Shown here: positions 1-8,219 of the stretch, in pieces | Layout of the letters: the number at the start of each line of letters is the position of its first letter | Position numbering within the stretch: the first letter of the stretch is position 1 | DNA from: Streptomyces sp. STR69 | GTDB lineage: Bacteria; Actinomycetota; Actinomycetes; Streptomycetales; Streptomycetaceae | DNA length: 64,000 bases | Direction: 5' to 3' | Assembly (NCBI RefSeq): GCF_024519455.1 | Contig: NZ_JALJRY010000007.1 | Span: forward strand, 1-64,000 | Notes under the pieces: model-generated | The model's database searches: none | Seen by the model: the letters and a program-made list of their open reading frames with translations, nothing else | Told to the model about the DNA's origin: nothing | Position numbers and translations under genes: made by a program

Positions 1-1134
1 GGTCCCCGTCGTGATGACCGTGGTGGTGAGCGCGGTGGGCGTCCCGGTGGTTTCCGGCGTGACGACAGCCGAGGTGAGCGTCCCGCGTTCCGGCGTGATG
101 ACGACCGCAGTGACCGTGGCAGCTACCCCCGCCGCGACGACCGGCGTGATGACCGCCGGGGTGACGACAGGCGCGGTGGCGGCCGGTTCCGGGACGAGCG
201 GGAGCGTGATCGCGACCGTGAGCCGATCAAGCGGCTGCCGATCCCCGAGGACGTCACGGGCGAGGAGATCGACAAGGACGTACGTCAGGAACTGATGAGT
301 CTGCCGAAGGGGCTCGCGGAGGATGTGTCGAAGAACCTGGTGATGGTCGCCCGGCTCATCGACGAGGACCCCGAGGGCGCCTACGCCTACTCCAAGATTG
401 CCCTGCGGCTGGCGTCGCGTGTCGCCGCCGTACGTGAGGCGGCCGGGTTCGCTGCATACGCGAACCAGAAGTACAGCGAGGCGCTGGCCGAGTTCCGGGC
501 CGCGCGGCGGATGACCGGCAGCGTGGACCTGTGGCCCGTGATGGCCGACTGCGAGCGTGGGCTCGGGCGGCCCGAGAAGGCGCTGGAGATGGCCGGCGCT
601 CCCGAGGTGCACAAGCTCGACAAGGCCGGTCAGGTCGAGATGCGGCTCGTCGCGGCCGGTGCCCGGCGTGACATGGACCAGCTCGACGCGGCCATCGTCA
701 CACTCCAGAGCCCCGAGCTGGCATCGAACACCGTGCAGCCGTGGACCGCGCGACTGCGGTACGCCTACGCCGACGCCTTGCTCGCCGCCGGGCGTGAGGA
801 CGAGGCGCGGGAGTGGTTCGCCAAGGCCGTGGAGTCCGACAAGGACGGCAGCACGGACGCGTCGGATCGGCTCGCCGAGATGGACGGTGTCGAGTTCGTC
901 GACGCGTTCGTCGAGGACGAGGACGAGGACGAGAGCGACGCCGATGTCGATGTCGACACGGATGCCGACTCCGAGATCGACGACGAGGTAGAGCCCGAGG
1001 CGGAGGCCTCCGTAGCCGACGAGGTGGATGTCGACGACGAGGACGACGACATCGAGGATGACGAGGACGACGAAGTCGCGCCCGCCGTCTCGGTCGAGGC
1101 CAAGGATGACGACAAGGACGACGACAAGGACTGA
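1..1134 (+). CDS. Tetratricopeptide-repeat protein with charged low-complexity ends (5' partial)
   Basis: The reading frame is already open at base 1, so the N-terminus lies outside the window. The visible protein has three parts. An Arg/Gly/Asp-rich stretch with RDDRRGD-like repeats covers about the first 80 residues. An alpha-helical, Ala/Leu-rich TPR-like core follows (for example [20 protein letters not shown] and [21 protein letters not shown]). A strongly acidic Asp/Glu tail ends in DDDKDDDKD. The position just upstream of a HAD-IIA phosphatase matches the conserved actinobacterial order in which a TPR protein (Rv1691 in M. tuberculosis) precedes the phosphatase. The function is unknown; a scaffold or nucleic-acid-associated role is only a guess from the charged ends. 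A perfect hairpin terminator follows the stop. Confidence 0.8.
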   Translation, partial: GPRRDDRGGERGGRPGGFRRDDSRGERPAFRRDDDRSDRGSYPRRDDRRDDRRGDDRRGGGRFRDERERDRDREPIKRLPIPEDVTGEEIDKDVRQELMSLPKGLAEDVSKNLVMVARLIDEDPEGAYAYSKIALRLASRVAAVREAAGFAAYANQKYSEALAEFRAARRMTGSVDLWPVMADCERGLGRPEKALEMAGAPEVHKLDKAGQVEMRLVAAGARRDMDQLDAAIVTLQSPELASNTVQPWTARLRYAYADALLAAGREDEAREWFAKAVESDKDGSTDASDRLAEMDGVEFVDAFVEDEDEDESDADVDVDTDADSEIDDEVEPEAEASVADEVDVDDEDDDIEDDEDDEVAPAVSVEAKDDDKDDDKD

Positions 1135-1156
1135 CGGCAACGCACGTCAGTAGTGA

Positions 1157-1198
1157 CGAAAAGGGCCGGACCCCGACACCGGGGTCCGGCCCTTTTCG
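1157..1198. terminator. Bidirectional hairpin terminator
   Basis: A perfect 19-bp inverted repeat (arms 1157-1175 and 1180-1198, ACAC loop) ends in a T/A-rich stem base. It lies between the TPR gene and the convergent DUF1015 gene, so it can stop transcription from both sides. Confidence 0.92.
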
Positions 1199-1211
1199 TG
1201 TTTCCGGAGTC

Positions 1212-2504
1212 TCAGGGCTCCAGCGCCCGCAGCACCAGCCCCGACGCCGGCTTCGGGCCGAAGGACGTCGACTTGCGGGGCATCGTGACGCCCTGGAGGG
1301 CCAGGTCGCGTACGACCTCCTCGCGGACGGGGTGCATCAACACGGCCGTACCGCCGTCGCGTTCGGCCTTGCGGACGGTGGCGGCGGTGTCGTGGATGTA
1401 CGCGATGCGGGCCGGGTCATCCTCGGGGATGAGCCAGACGTGGTCCAGGAGGGTGGAGTGCAGGACCGTGGCGTCCAGGGTGCGCCAGGCGGCGGGGCGG
1501 TCGGCGGGGATCGTACGGGCCAGGAGGTCCGGGTCCGGGCGGTCGACCAGGTGGAAGGAGCCGTCGCCGGCGAGGAGGAAGGCATTGCCCGCGCAGGCCG
1601 CGTCGGCGAGGGCCTCCAGGGCTTCCGGGAGGGGGACTTCGAGGTGCTGGACGCGGAACAGGCCGTCGAGGGCGGCCAGGGCGTCGGCGACCGGGACGCC
1701 GTGCAGGAGGCGGTGGATCGCGCGGACGCGGAGCGGGTAGCGGGCCGTGTCGACGAGGAGGACGAGGCCGTAGTCCCAGGGGCTGGGGGAGGGGTGCTCC
1801 GCGCGTAGACGTCGGTAGGTCGCCCAGCGGTGGTGGCCGTCGGCGATCAGGGCCTGGTGGCCGGCCAGGCCCGACTGGATGCGGGCCAGGTCGGCGGGAT
1901 CGGTGACCGACCACAGGCGGTGGCTGAAGCCGTCCTCCGTGGTCGTCGAGAGCAGCGGTGGGCGCTCGGCGATGTGCTCGACGACGGTGGTCGTGTCGGC
2001 GGCCGAGCCGTTGCCGCGGTAGGTCAGGAGCAGGGGTTCGAAGTTCGCCGAGGTGGCCCGCATGAGGGCCGCGCGGTCCGCGATCACGTGCGGCATCACG
2101 TCCTCGTGCGGCAGGACCACGCCCTCCGACGGGTCCGTCAGGCGCAGGGCGCCGATGACACCGCGTTGCAACAGGCCGCTGCCGTCGCGCTGTTCGTAGA
2201 CGTACAGACCGGGCTCGGGATCGGTGGTGAGGACTCCCTCGGAGAGCCAGCGGTGCAGGGTGTCGGCGGCCTGTTCGTTGCGGGCACTGGGGGTGATGGC
2301 CTGCGGGAGGATCAGCCGGACGATGTTGTGCGGGTCGGAGTCCTGGAGATGGTGCAGACCGTCGGGGCGTACGACGACGTCGTACGGTGGGGACGTCACG
2401 GCGGCCAGGCTGCCGACCAGGTCGGAATCGTAGCGGAGGCCTCGGAACGGGGTGAGTTCCAGGCCTCGGCGCTCCGTTGCTTCCGGGTGACCTGCGGTGT
2501 TCAT
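1212..2504 (-). CDS. DUF1015 family protein
   Basis: This 430-residue protein matches the DUF1015 family (about 400-430 residues). Conserved signatures are SPPYDVV at residues 38-44 and ADGHHRWATY at 221-230. The family is cytosolic and widespread, with no firmly established biochemical activity; the HHR and DGH residues suggest a metal or phosphate site, which is inference. It is transcribed alone, convergent with the upstream TPR gene and divergent from the HAD phosphatase gene, with about 70 bases between the two divergent starts. Confidence 0.85.
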   Translation of the reverse strand: MNTAGHPEATERRGLELTPFRGLRYDSDLVGSLAAVTSPPYDVVVRPDGLHHLQDSDPHNIVRLILPQAITPSARNEQAADTLHRWLSEGVLTTDPEPGLYVYEQRDGSGLLQRGVIGALRLTDPSEGVVLPHEDVMPHVIADRAALMRATSANFEPLLLTYRGNGSAADTTTVVEHIAERPPLLSTTTEDGFSHRLWSVTDPADLARIQSGLAGHQALIADGHHRWATYRRLRAEHPSPSPWDYGLVLLVDTARYPLRVRAIHRLLHGVPVADALAALDGLFRVQHLEVPLPEALEALADAACAGNAFLLAGDGSFHLVDRPDPDLLARTIPADRPAAWRTLDATVLHSTLLDHVWLIPEDDPARIAYIHDTAATVRKAERDGGTAVLMHPVREEVVRDLALQGVTMPRKSTSFGPKPASGLVLRALEP

Positions 2505-2576
2505 CCCGGCATCGTACGTGTGTCAGTGGCGTGCGGGATGATCGGGTGAAAGCGATCGAACGAGGAGCGATGTGGA

Positions 2577-3605
2577 ATGAGCCAGAGCGTCAGGACGAGT
2601 CCCGAGGGCAGTGGCCGGGCCCTGAGCGAGGCGTACGACACGGCGCTGCTCGACCTCGACGGGGTGGTGTACGCGGGGGGCAACGCGATCGCCCACGCGG
2701 TCGACTCGCTCGCCACCGCCCGCGCGGGCGGCATGCGTCTGGCCTACGTCACCAACAACGCGCTGCGGACGCCTGATGCCGTTGCCGAGCACCTCACCGA
2801 GCTGGGGATACCGACGGGGGCCGATGACGTCATCACCTCCGCGCAGGCCGTCGCCCGGCTGATCAGCGAACAGGTGCCGGCCGGCTCCCGGGTGCTGGTC
2901 ATCGGTGGGGAGGGGCTGCGGGTCGCGCTGCGCGAGCGCGGGCTTGAGCCCGTCGACTCGGCCGAGGACGATCCGGTGGCGGTCGTGCAGGGGTACGGCG
3001 GGCCCGACCTGGCGTGGGGGCGGTTCGCGGAGGCCTGTTACGCGATCGCGCGCGGGGTGCCGTGGTTCGCGTCCAACACCGACCTGACGATCCCGAGTGC
3101 GCGCGGCATCGCGCCGGGCAACGGCGCGGCGGTGGAGGTCGTACGGATAGCGACCGGGGCCGAGCCCCAGGTGGCGGGGAAGCCGTTGCCGCCCATGCAC
3201 AAGGAGACGATCCTGCGGACGGGCGCCGAGCGGCCGTTGGTCGTGGGGGACCGGCTGGACACGGACATCGAGGGGGCGTTCAACGGGGATGTCGATTCGC
3301 TGCTCGTCCTGACCGGAGTGACCGACGGCGCGCAGCTCCTTGCCGCGCCGCCGCAGCACCGGCCGACGTACGTCGACGCCGATCTGCGGGGCATGCTCAC
3401 CGGACAGCCCGAGGTCAGCGAGGCGGGAGACGGCTTCCGGTGCGGGGGTTGGACGGCGAAGGCGGGCCGGGAGCGGCTGGAACTCGACGGTGAGGGCGAG
3501 CCCTTGGACGGGCTCCGGGCGCTCTGCGCGGCGGCCTGGACGGCGGCGGGGGACAGCTCCTGCACGCTCGACGGGGAGAAGGCGCTGGCGCGACTGGGGC
3601 TGTGA
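2577..3605 (+). CDS. HAD-IIA family sugar/glycerol phosphatase
   Basis: Cytosolic phosphatase of the HAD superfamily, subclass IIA (NagD-like). The nucleophile motif LLDLDGVVY has the DxD pair at residues 26-28, motif II is YVTNN (57-61), a conserved lysine lies in GKP (201-203), and the Mg-binding motif GDRLDTD is at 224-230. The cap domain between motifs II and III has the C2 arrangement. The gene sits between the TPR protein and the tlyA block as in M. tuberculosis, where Rv1692 is a glycerol-3-phosphate phosphatase; that substrate is likely but unproven here. The extra C-terminal domain of about 75 residues is usual for the actinobacterial members. The ATG start is preceded by GAGGAG at 2562-2567. 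Confidence 0.88.
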   Translation: MSQSVRTSPEGSGRALSEAYDTALLDLDGVVYAGGNAIAHAVDSLATARAGGMRLAYVTNNALRTPDAVAEHLTELGIPTGADDVITSAQAVARLISEQVPAGSRVLVIGGEGLRVALRERGLEPVDSAEDDPVAVVQGYGGPDLAWGRFAEACYAIARGVPWFASNTDLTIPSARGIAPGNGAAVEVVRIATGAEPQVAGKPLPPMHKETILRTGAERPLVVGDRLDTDIEGAFNGDVDSLLVLTGVTDGAQLLAAPPQHRPTYVDADLRGMLTGQPEVSEAGDGFRCGGWTAKAGRERLELDGEGEPLDGLRALCAAAWTAAGDSSCTLDGEKALARLGL

Positions 3606-3640
3606 AACAGGGGAGAGGGACTCACCTTCCGGGCGGAATG

Positions 3641-3659
3641 CGAGGGTAGGCTAACCTAA
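3641..3659 (+). promoter_or_regulatory. DmdR/IdeR-type iron box
   Basis: Sixteen of 19 positions match the actinobacterial iron-box consensus TTAGGTTAGGCTAACCTAA. The palindrome core AGGCTAACCT is intact. It ends 4 bases before the GTG of the siderophore permease gene, so the promoter -10 must lie in or beside it. Iron-loaded repressor should therefore block this operon directly. Confidence 0.85.
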
Positions 3660-3663
3660 CCTC

Positions 3664-4707
3664 GTGTTGGTCGACAGCCCCCCAGAACAGCGCGCGGAGA
3701 CCGCCCCCGCGCCCCCAACCCGCAGGGCGATACGAGTCCTTGGGCTCTTCGTCTCCGTGGCGCTCCTGCTGCTCGTCGCCCTGGCGAGCATCGCGATCGG
3801 CGCGAAACCGTTGCCGTTGGGGGACGTGTGGCGCGGCCTGTTCCATGACTCGGGGACATACGCCGACATCGTGGTCGACGACCGCATCTCCCGTACGGTC
3901 CTCGGGCTGCTCGCCGGTGCCGCCCTCGGCCTCTCCGGTGCCGTACTCCAGGCGCTCACCCGCAACCCGCTCGCGGACCCGGGGCTGCTCGGCATCAACG
4001 CGGGCGCCTCGGCCGCGGTCGTCACCGCCATCACGTATTTCGGTGTCACCTCGCTGAGCGGCTACGTCTGGTTCGCCTTCGCGGGTGCGGCGGTGGTCGG
4101 CGCGCTGGTCTGGTTCCTCGGCGGCAGCCGGGGCGCCACCCCCGTACGCCTCGCCCTCGCCGGCACCGCGATCAGCGCCGCGCTCTACGGCTACCTCCAG
4201 GCCGTCATGATCATGGACGACGCGGCGCTCTCCAAGATGCGCTTCTGGACGGTCGGTTCACTGTCCTCGGCCACCGGCTCGACCATCACTCAGGTCGCGC
4301 CGTTCCTCGCGGTCGGCACGGTCGTCTCGCTGCTGCTCGCCCGGCCGCTGAACGCGGTGGCGATGGGCGACGACACCGCCCGCGCACTCGGCGCCAACCT
4401 CAACCGGACCCGGGCGCTCGCCATGCTCTCCGCGACCGTGCTGTGCGGCGCGGCGACCGCAGCGTGCGGGCCGATCGTGTTCGTCGGCCTGATGGTGCCG
4501 CACGTGGTGCGCTCCTTCACCGGCCCCGACCTGCGCTGGATCCTGCCCTACGCCACGATTCTGTCGCCCGTGCTGCTGCTCGGCGCCGACGTCCTCGGCC
4601 GGTTGATCGCGCGGCCCGCGGAGCTGCAGGTCGGCATCGTGACCGCGATTCTCGGCGGTCCGGTCTTCATCTTTCTCGTGCGGCGCCGAAGGGCGGCTCA
4701 GCTGTGA
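3664..4707 (+). CDS. FecCD-type iron-siderophore ABC permease (first subunit)
   Basis: Integral membrane permease of 347 residues in the BtuC/FecCD family. It has a basic N-terminal segment, then multiple hydrophobic helices, and the family signature GLSGAVLQALTRNPLADPGL at about residue 85-105. With the next permease and the ATPase it should form the importer for a ferric-siderophore complex; no substrate-binding lipoprotein is encoded beside it, so one must come from elsewhere. The GTG start is the earliest possible, because an in-frame stop lies inside the iron box at 3652. There is no room for a ribosome-binding site between iron box and start, which suggests a leaderless or nearly leaderless mRNA. 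The stop overlaps the next start as GTGA. Confidence 0.93.
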   Translation: MLVDSPPEQRAETAPAPPTRRAIRVLGLFVSVALLLLVALASIAIGAKPLPLGDVWRGLFHDSGTYADIVVDDRISRTVLGLLAGAALGLSGAVLQALTRNPLADPGLLGINAGASAAVVTAITYFGVTSLSGYVWFAFAGAAVVGALVWFLGGSRGATPVRLALAGTAISAALYGYLQAVMIMDDAALSKMRFWTVGSLSSATGSTITQVAPFLAVGTVVSLLLARPLNAVAMGDDTARALGANLNRTRALAMLSATVLCGAATAACGPIVFVGLMVPHVVRSFTGPDLRWILPYATILSPVLLLGADVLGRLIARPAELQVGIVTAILGGPVFIFLVRRRRAAQL

Positions 4708-5798
4708 ATCTCTCTCGTACGACGGCGGGGGACGGCCCAGCTGCGCAGTCCGCACCGACTCGGACCCTCCGTACGCGGGCCGTACGGACCGGAGGTCTTT
4801 CCCTCCGCCTCGACCTCCGTGCCTTCACGGTCGTCGTCCTACTCCTGCTCTGCGCGCTCGCCGCGAGTGTCGTGCTGATCGGCACCGGCGACTTCCCGAT
4901 CCCGGCCGGTGACGTCCTCAAGACGCTGTTCGGGGGCGGGAACGCGGGCCAGGAGTTCATCGTCAACGAACTGCGGCTGCCCCGGGTCCTTGTCGGGCTG
5001 CTGGTCGGTGCCTCGCTCGGGCTCGGCGGTGCGCTGTTCCAGTCCATCTCCCGTAATCCGCTGGGCAGTCCGGACGTCCTCGGCCTCTCCCAGGGGGCGA
5101 CGGCCGGGGCGCTCGTCATGATCGTGCTGTTCTCCGGCAGCGCCACTGCCGTCACCCTCGGGGCGCTCGTCGGCGGTCTGGTGACCGGGCTCGCGATCTA
5201 TCTGCTCGCCTGGAAGCAGGGCGTGCACGGGTACCGCCTCGTCCTGGTCGGCATCGGCGTCTCCGCCGTCGTCACCGCGGTCAACGGCTATCTGCTCACC
5301 AAGGCCGACCTCGTCGACGCGGCCCGCGCGGTCGTGTGGATGACCGGCTCCCTCAACGGCCGCGACTGGACCCAGGTCTGGCCGCTGCTCGGCCTGTGCG
5401 CCGTACTGCTGCCGCTGGTCCTCGCCAACGCGCGCGGGCTGCGGATGATGGAGATGGGCGACGACGTGTCGTACGCCCTCGGAGTGCGCGTCGAGCGCGT
5501 GCGGCTGCTGCTGATGGTGGCCGCCGTGCTGCTCACCGCGGCGGCGACCGCCGCCGCAGGACCCGTCGGCTTCGTCGCCCTCACGGCGCCGCAGCTCGCC
5601 CGGCGGCTGACCCGCTCGCCGGGCCCGAACCTGGTGTCCTCGCTGTGCACGGGCGCCACCCTGCTGGTCACCGCCGACTGGGCCTCCCAACGGGCGTTCG
5701 GCGCCGACCAGTTGCCCGTGGGCGTGGTCACCGGAGTCCTCGGCGGGGTCTACCTGCTGTGGCTCCTGGTCACCGAGCGCAAGGCGGGCCGGATATGA
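4704..5798 (+). CDS. FecCD-type iron-siderophore ABC permease (second subunit)
   Basis: Second FecCD-family permease, 364 residues, pairing with the preceding gene to form the heterodimeric membrane channel. The signature GLGGALFQSISRNPLGSPDV lies at about residue 107-126, and the C-terminal GPVGFVALTAPQLARRL segment is the conserved coupling region that contacts the ATPase. The GTG start overlaps the upstream TGA, and the end overlaps a possible ATG of the ATPase gene, so the three genes are translationally coupled. The N-terminal 30 residues are a non-conserved, charged cytoplasmic leader. Regulation is through the iron box in front of the operon. Confidence 0.93.
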   Translation: MNLSRTTAGDGPAAQSAPTRTLRTRAVRTGGLSLRLDLRAFTVVVLLLLCALAASVVLIGTGDFPIPAGDVLKTLFGGGNAGQEFIVNELRLPRVLVGLLVGASLGLGGALFQSISRNPLGSPDVLGLSQGATAGALVMIVLFSGSATAVTLGALVGGLVTGLAIYLLAWKQGVHGYRLVLVGIGVSAVVTAVNGYLLTKADLVDAARAVVWMTGSLNGRDWTQVWPLLGLCAVLLPLVLANARGLRMMEMGDDVSYALGVRVERVRLLLMVAAVLLTAAATAAAGPVGFVALTAPQLARRLTRSPGPNLVSSLCTGATLLVTADWASQRAFGADQLPVGVVTGVLGGVYLLWLLVTERKAGRI

Positions 5799-5863
5799 GC
5801 CACCAGAGCGGCCAGAGCCACCAGAGTGGCCTCAGCAGCGGGCTGAACAATCGAAGGAGCACC

Positions 5864-6700
5864 GTGAACCGCCTGTCCGCCGAGAACGTCACCCTCGCCT
5901 ACGACCAGCGCGTCATCGCACGCGAGCTGTCGGTGGAGATACCCGACAACTCCTTCACGGTGATCGTCGGCCCGAACGCGTGCGGCAAGTCCACGCTGCT
6001 GCGGGCGCTGTCGCGGATGCTGAAGCCGAGCGAGGGCCGGGTGCTGCTCGACGGACAGGTCATCCAGTCGATGCCGGCGAAGAAGGTCGCACGCACCCTG
6101 GGCCTCCTCCCGCAGTCGTCCATCGCGCCCGACGGGATCACTGTCGGCGACCTCGTGGGCCGCGGCCGGTACCCGCACCAGGGCATCCTGCGCCAGTGGT
6201 CCCAGGAGGACGAGCGGGTCGTACAGGAGTCGATGGCGCAGACCGGTGTCGCCGAGCTCGCCGATCGCTACGTCGACGAACTCTCCGGCGGGCAGCGGCA
6301 GCGCGTGTGGATCGCGATGGCGCTGGCCCAGCAGACGCCCCTGCTGCTGCTCGACGAGCCGACCACCTATCTGGACATCCAGCACCAGATCGACGTCCTC
6401 GACCTCTGCGCCGAGCTGCACGAGGAGCAGGGCCGCACGCTGGTCGCGGTGCTGCACGACCTCAACCATGCGGCCCGGTACGCCACCCACCTCATCGCGC
6501 TGCGAGAGGGCGCGGTCATCGCGGAGGGGGCGCCGAGCGACATCGTCACGGCGGAACTGGTGGAGGAGGTCTTCGGGCTGCGCTGCCAGGTCATCGACGA
6601 CCCGGAGACGGGGACGCCGCTGGTGGTGCCGGCCGCGCGCAAGGCACGTACGCAGGCGCGCACCGACCTCGACGAAGTGGCTGCTGCAGAAGCTTCCTGA
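5864..6700 (+). CDS. Iron-siderophore ABC transporter ATP-binding protein
   Basis: ATPase of the FepC/FhuC family, 278 residues from this start. Walker A is GPNACGKST (36-44), the signature is LSGGQ (140-144), Walker B is LLLLDEP (160-166) and the H-loop is LHDLNH (His198). It energises the two FecCD permeases. GTG 5864 follows GAAGGAG at 5853-5859 and gives the family-typical N-terminus NRLSAENVTLAYD. An in-frame ATG at 5795 overlapping the permease stop would add 23 residues of SHQSGQSHQSG-like repeat that look non-conserved, though it would give tighter coupling. The last codons lie in a 14-bp direct repeat shared with the convergent neighbour. Confidence 0.92.
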   Translation: MNRLSAENVTLAYDQRVIARELSVEIPDNSFTVIVGPNACGKSTLLRALSRMLKPSEGRVLLDGQVIQSMPAKKVARTLGLLPQSSIAPDGITVGDLVGRGRYPHQGILRQWSQEDERVVQESMAQTGVAELADRYVDELSGGQRQRVWIAMALAQQTPLLLLDEPTTYLDIQHQIDVLDLCAELHEEQGRTLVAVLHDLNHAARYATHLIALREGAVIAEGAPSDIVTAELVEEVFGLRCQVIDDPETGTPLVVPAARKARTQARTDLDEVAAAEAS

Positions 6701-6722
6701 AAGGACTACAGAAGCTTCCTGA
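6687..6722. repeat. 14-bp direct repeat across two convergent stop codons
   Basis: CAGAAGCTTCCTGA occurs at 6687-6700 and again at 6709-6722, eight bases apart. The first copy encodes the end of the ABC ATPase including its TGA. The second encodes the end of the convergent SCP2 protein on the other strand. Each copy contains the palindrome GAAGCTTC. Confidence 0.8.
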
Positions 6723-7053
6723 GGCGGAACAGGTCGAACACGTTGGCCTCCAGCTTCACCCGGCCCGAGCCCCAGGCCTTCGCGAAGTTCAGGCCACCGT
6801 TGACCATGGCGACCAGGTCGTCACCGGCCATGGTCAGCCTGATCTGGGCCTTCTCCGGCGGAAGGCCTTCCACGGTCTCGTCCACCACGATCCGGCCGCC
6901 GGTCAGCCGGCCGACGAAGGTGACGTCGAGATCGGTGATCCGGCAGCTGACCGAACGGTCCATGGCCGCGGCGGCGCGGACATTCCCATCGGCCTTCTGC
7001 ATGTTGTCCGAGAGCTTTTCGAGTGCGGCGCGGCACTCCTCGATCGTTGCCAT
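6706..7053 (-). CDS. SCP2 sterol-binding-domain protein
   Basis: Small cytosolic protein of 115 residues, the length of a single SCP2 domain. The sequence fits the SCP2 pattern: an early helix, a beta strand ending CRITDLD, then GRIVVDETVEG and LTMAGDDLVAMVNGGLNFAKAWGSGRVKLEAN, in which the AMVNGGLNFAKAW helix and the closing GRVKLEAN strand are characteristic. SCP2 domains bind hydrophobic ligands such as acyl-CoA or lipids; the ligand here is unknown. It is convergent with the siderophore ATPase (5 bases between stops) and divergent from the small acidic gene ahead of tlyA. Confidence 0.85.
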   Translation of the reverse strand: MATIEECRAALEKLSDNMQKADGNVRAAAAMDRSVSCRITDLDVTFVGRLTGGRIVVDETVEGLPPEKAQIRLTMAGDDLVAMVNGGLNFAKAWGSGRVKLEANVFDLFRLRKLL

Positions 7054-7095
7054 CGTGATCGACGGTACCCCAGGCCTTCGGGGTAGCGTCTGGGC

Positions 7096-7389
7096 ATGAG
7101 CGACTCAGTTCCCGAGGCCGAGGCCGGGACCGCGGCCGAGGCCGTACCGGAGGCGGAGCCCACGTACGACCCCGCCGCCCCAGCCCCGCTGAACGTGGAC
7201 CGCACCCCGAGCGGCAACGCCGACGTCGACGCCCAGCTCGGGCGGCTCGCCGACACCGACCACCTCGCCACGGACGGACATGTCGAGGTGTACGAGGATG
7301 TACACCGGGGGCTGCGCGACGCGCTCACCGCGCTCGACGCCCGCCCGGGACCTCCGGCGCCCCCATCGACGTATGGCAATAGGCAATAG
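7096..7389 (+). CDS. Conserved small acidic protein upstream of tlyA
   Basis: A 97-residue protein with an acidic, Pro/Ala/Glu-rich first half (about residues 1-40) and a compact second half (VDAQLGRLADTDHLATDGHVEVYEDVHRGLRDALTAL) that is predicted helical. It lies 14 bases before tlyA, in the place taken by Rv1693 in M. tuberculosis, so it is a real member of the conserved cluster and not noise. No enzymatic motif is visible. It may help assemble or regulate its neighbours, but this is inference. ATG start. Confidence 0.75.
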   Translation: MSDSVPEAEAGTAAEAVPEAEPTYDPAAPAPLNVDRTPSGNADVDAQLGRLADTDHLATDGHVEVYEDVHRGLRDALTALDARPGPPAPPSTYGNRQ

Positions 7390-7403
7390 GAGCTGAACCG
7401 AAC

Positions 7404-8219
7404 GTGGCAGGAGTGGCACGCCGCCGTCTCGACGCCGAACTGGTGCGGCGGAAGCTCGCGCGCTCGCGGGAGCACGCGAGCCAGCTGATCGCCGCAGGCC
7501 GGGTCACCGTCGGCAAGACCGTCGCGACCAAGCCCGCCACCCAGGTGGAGACGGCGGCGGCCATCGTCGTCGTGGCGGATGACGACGACCCCGACTACGT
7601 GTCGCGCGGTGGCCACAAGCTCGCGGGCGCCCTGGAGGTCTTCGGGCCCCAGGGGCTCGTGGTCGAGGGACGGCGGGCGCTGGACGCCGGCGCGTCCACC
7701 GGAGGCTTCACCGATGTGCTGCTGCGGGCGGGTGCCGCGCAGGTCGTGGCGGTCGACGTCGGGTACGGACAACTCGCGTGGTCTCTGCAGAGCGATGAAC
7801 GCGTCACCGTCAAGGACCGTACGAACGTACGCGAGTTGACGCTTGAAGCGATCGATGGGGAGCCTGTGGATCTTGTCGTGGGGGATCTGTCCTTCATCCC
7901 GCTCGGACTGGTGCTGCCCGCCCTGGCGCGGTGCACGAAGCCGGACGCGGACCTGGTGATGATGGTCAAGCCGCAGTTCGAGGTGGGGAAGGAACGGCTG
8001 GGGAGCGGCGGTGTAGTACGCAGCCCGGAACTACGGGCCGAGGCCGTGCGCGGAGTCGCCCGGCGGGCGGCCGAGTTGGGGCTCGGGGTGGAGGGTGTGA
8101 CCGCCAGCCCGCTGCCCGGGCCGTCCGGGAACGTCGAGTACTTTCTGTGGCTGCGGGCCGGCGCACCCGAACTCGACCCGGCCGATGTTGACCGTGCAGT
8201 GGCGGAGGGGCCGCGTTGA
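7404..8219 (+). CDS. tlyA: TlyA family rRNA 2'-O-methyltransferase / hemolysin-like
   Basis: TlyA has an N-terminal S4 RNA-binding domain (RRLDAELVRRKLARSREHAS, residues about 5-60) followed by a FtsJ-like Rossmann methyltransferase domain. SAM-site and core motifs are DAGASTGGFTDVLL (about 93-106), VGDLSFI and MVKPQFEVGK. Characterised family members methylate ribose of 16S C1409 and 23S C1920, and their loss gives capreomycin resistance. The length of 271 residues is normal. It starts GTG at 7404 and its stop overlaps the TTG start of nadK, fitting the conserved tlyA-nadK-recN order. Confidence 0.95.
   Translation: MAGVARRRLDAELVRRKLARSREHASQLIAAGRVTVGKTVATKPATQVETAAAIVVVADDDDPDYVSRGGHKLAGALEVFGPQGLVVEGRRALDAGASTGGFTDVLLRAGAAQVVAVDVGYGQLAWSLQSDERVTVKDRTNVRELTLEAIDGEPVDLVVGDLSFIPLGLVLPALARCTKPDADLVMMVKPQFEVGKERLGSGGVVRSPELRAEAVRGVARRAAELGLGVEGVTASPLPGPSGNVEYFLWLRAGAPELDPADVDRAVAEGPR

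Noticed and set aside
11..295. Frame starting with ATG at 11 at the window edge
   Set aside because: It is out of frame with the true TPR gene, which is open from base 1; the Val/Thr/Gly-rich translation is non-biological.
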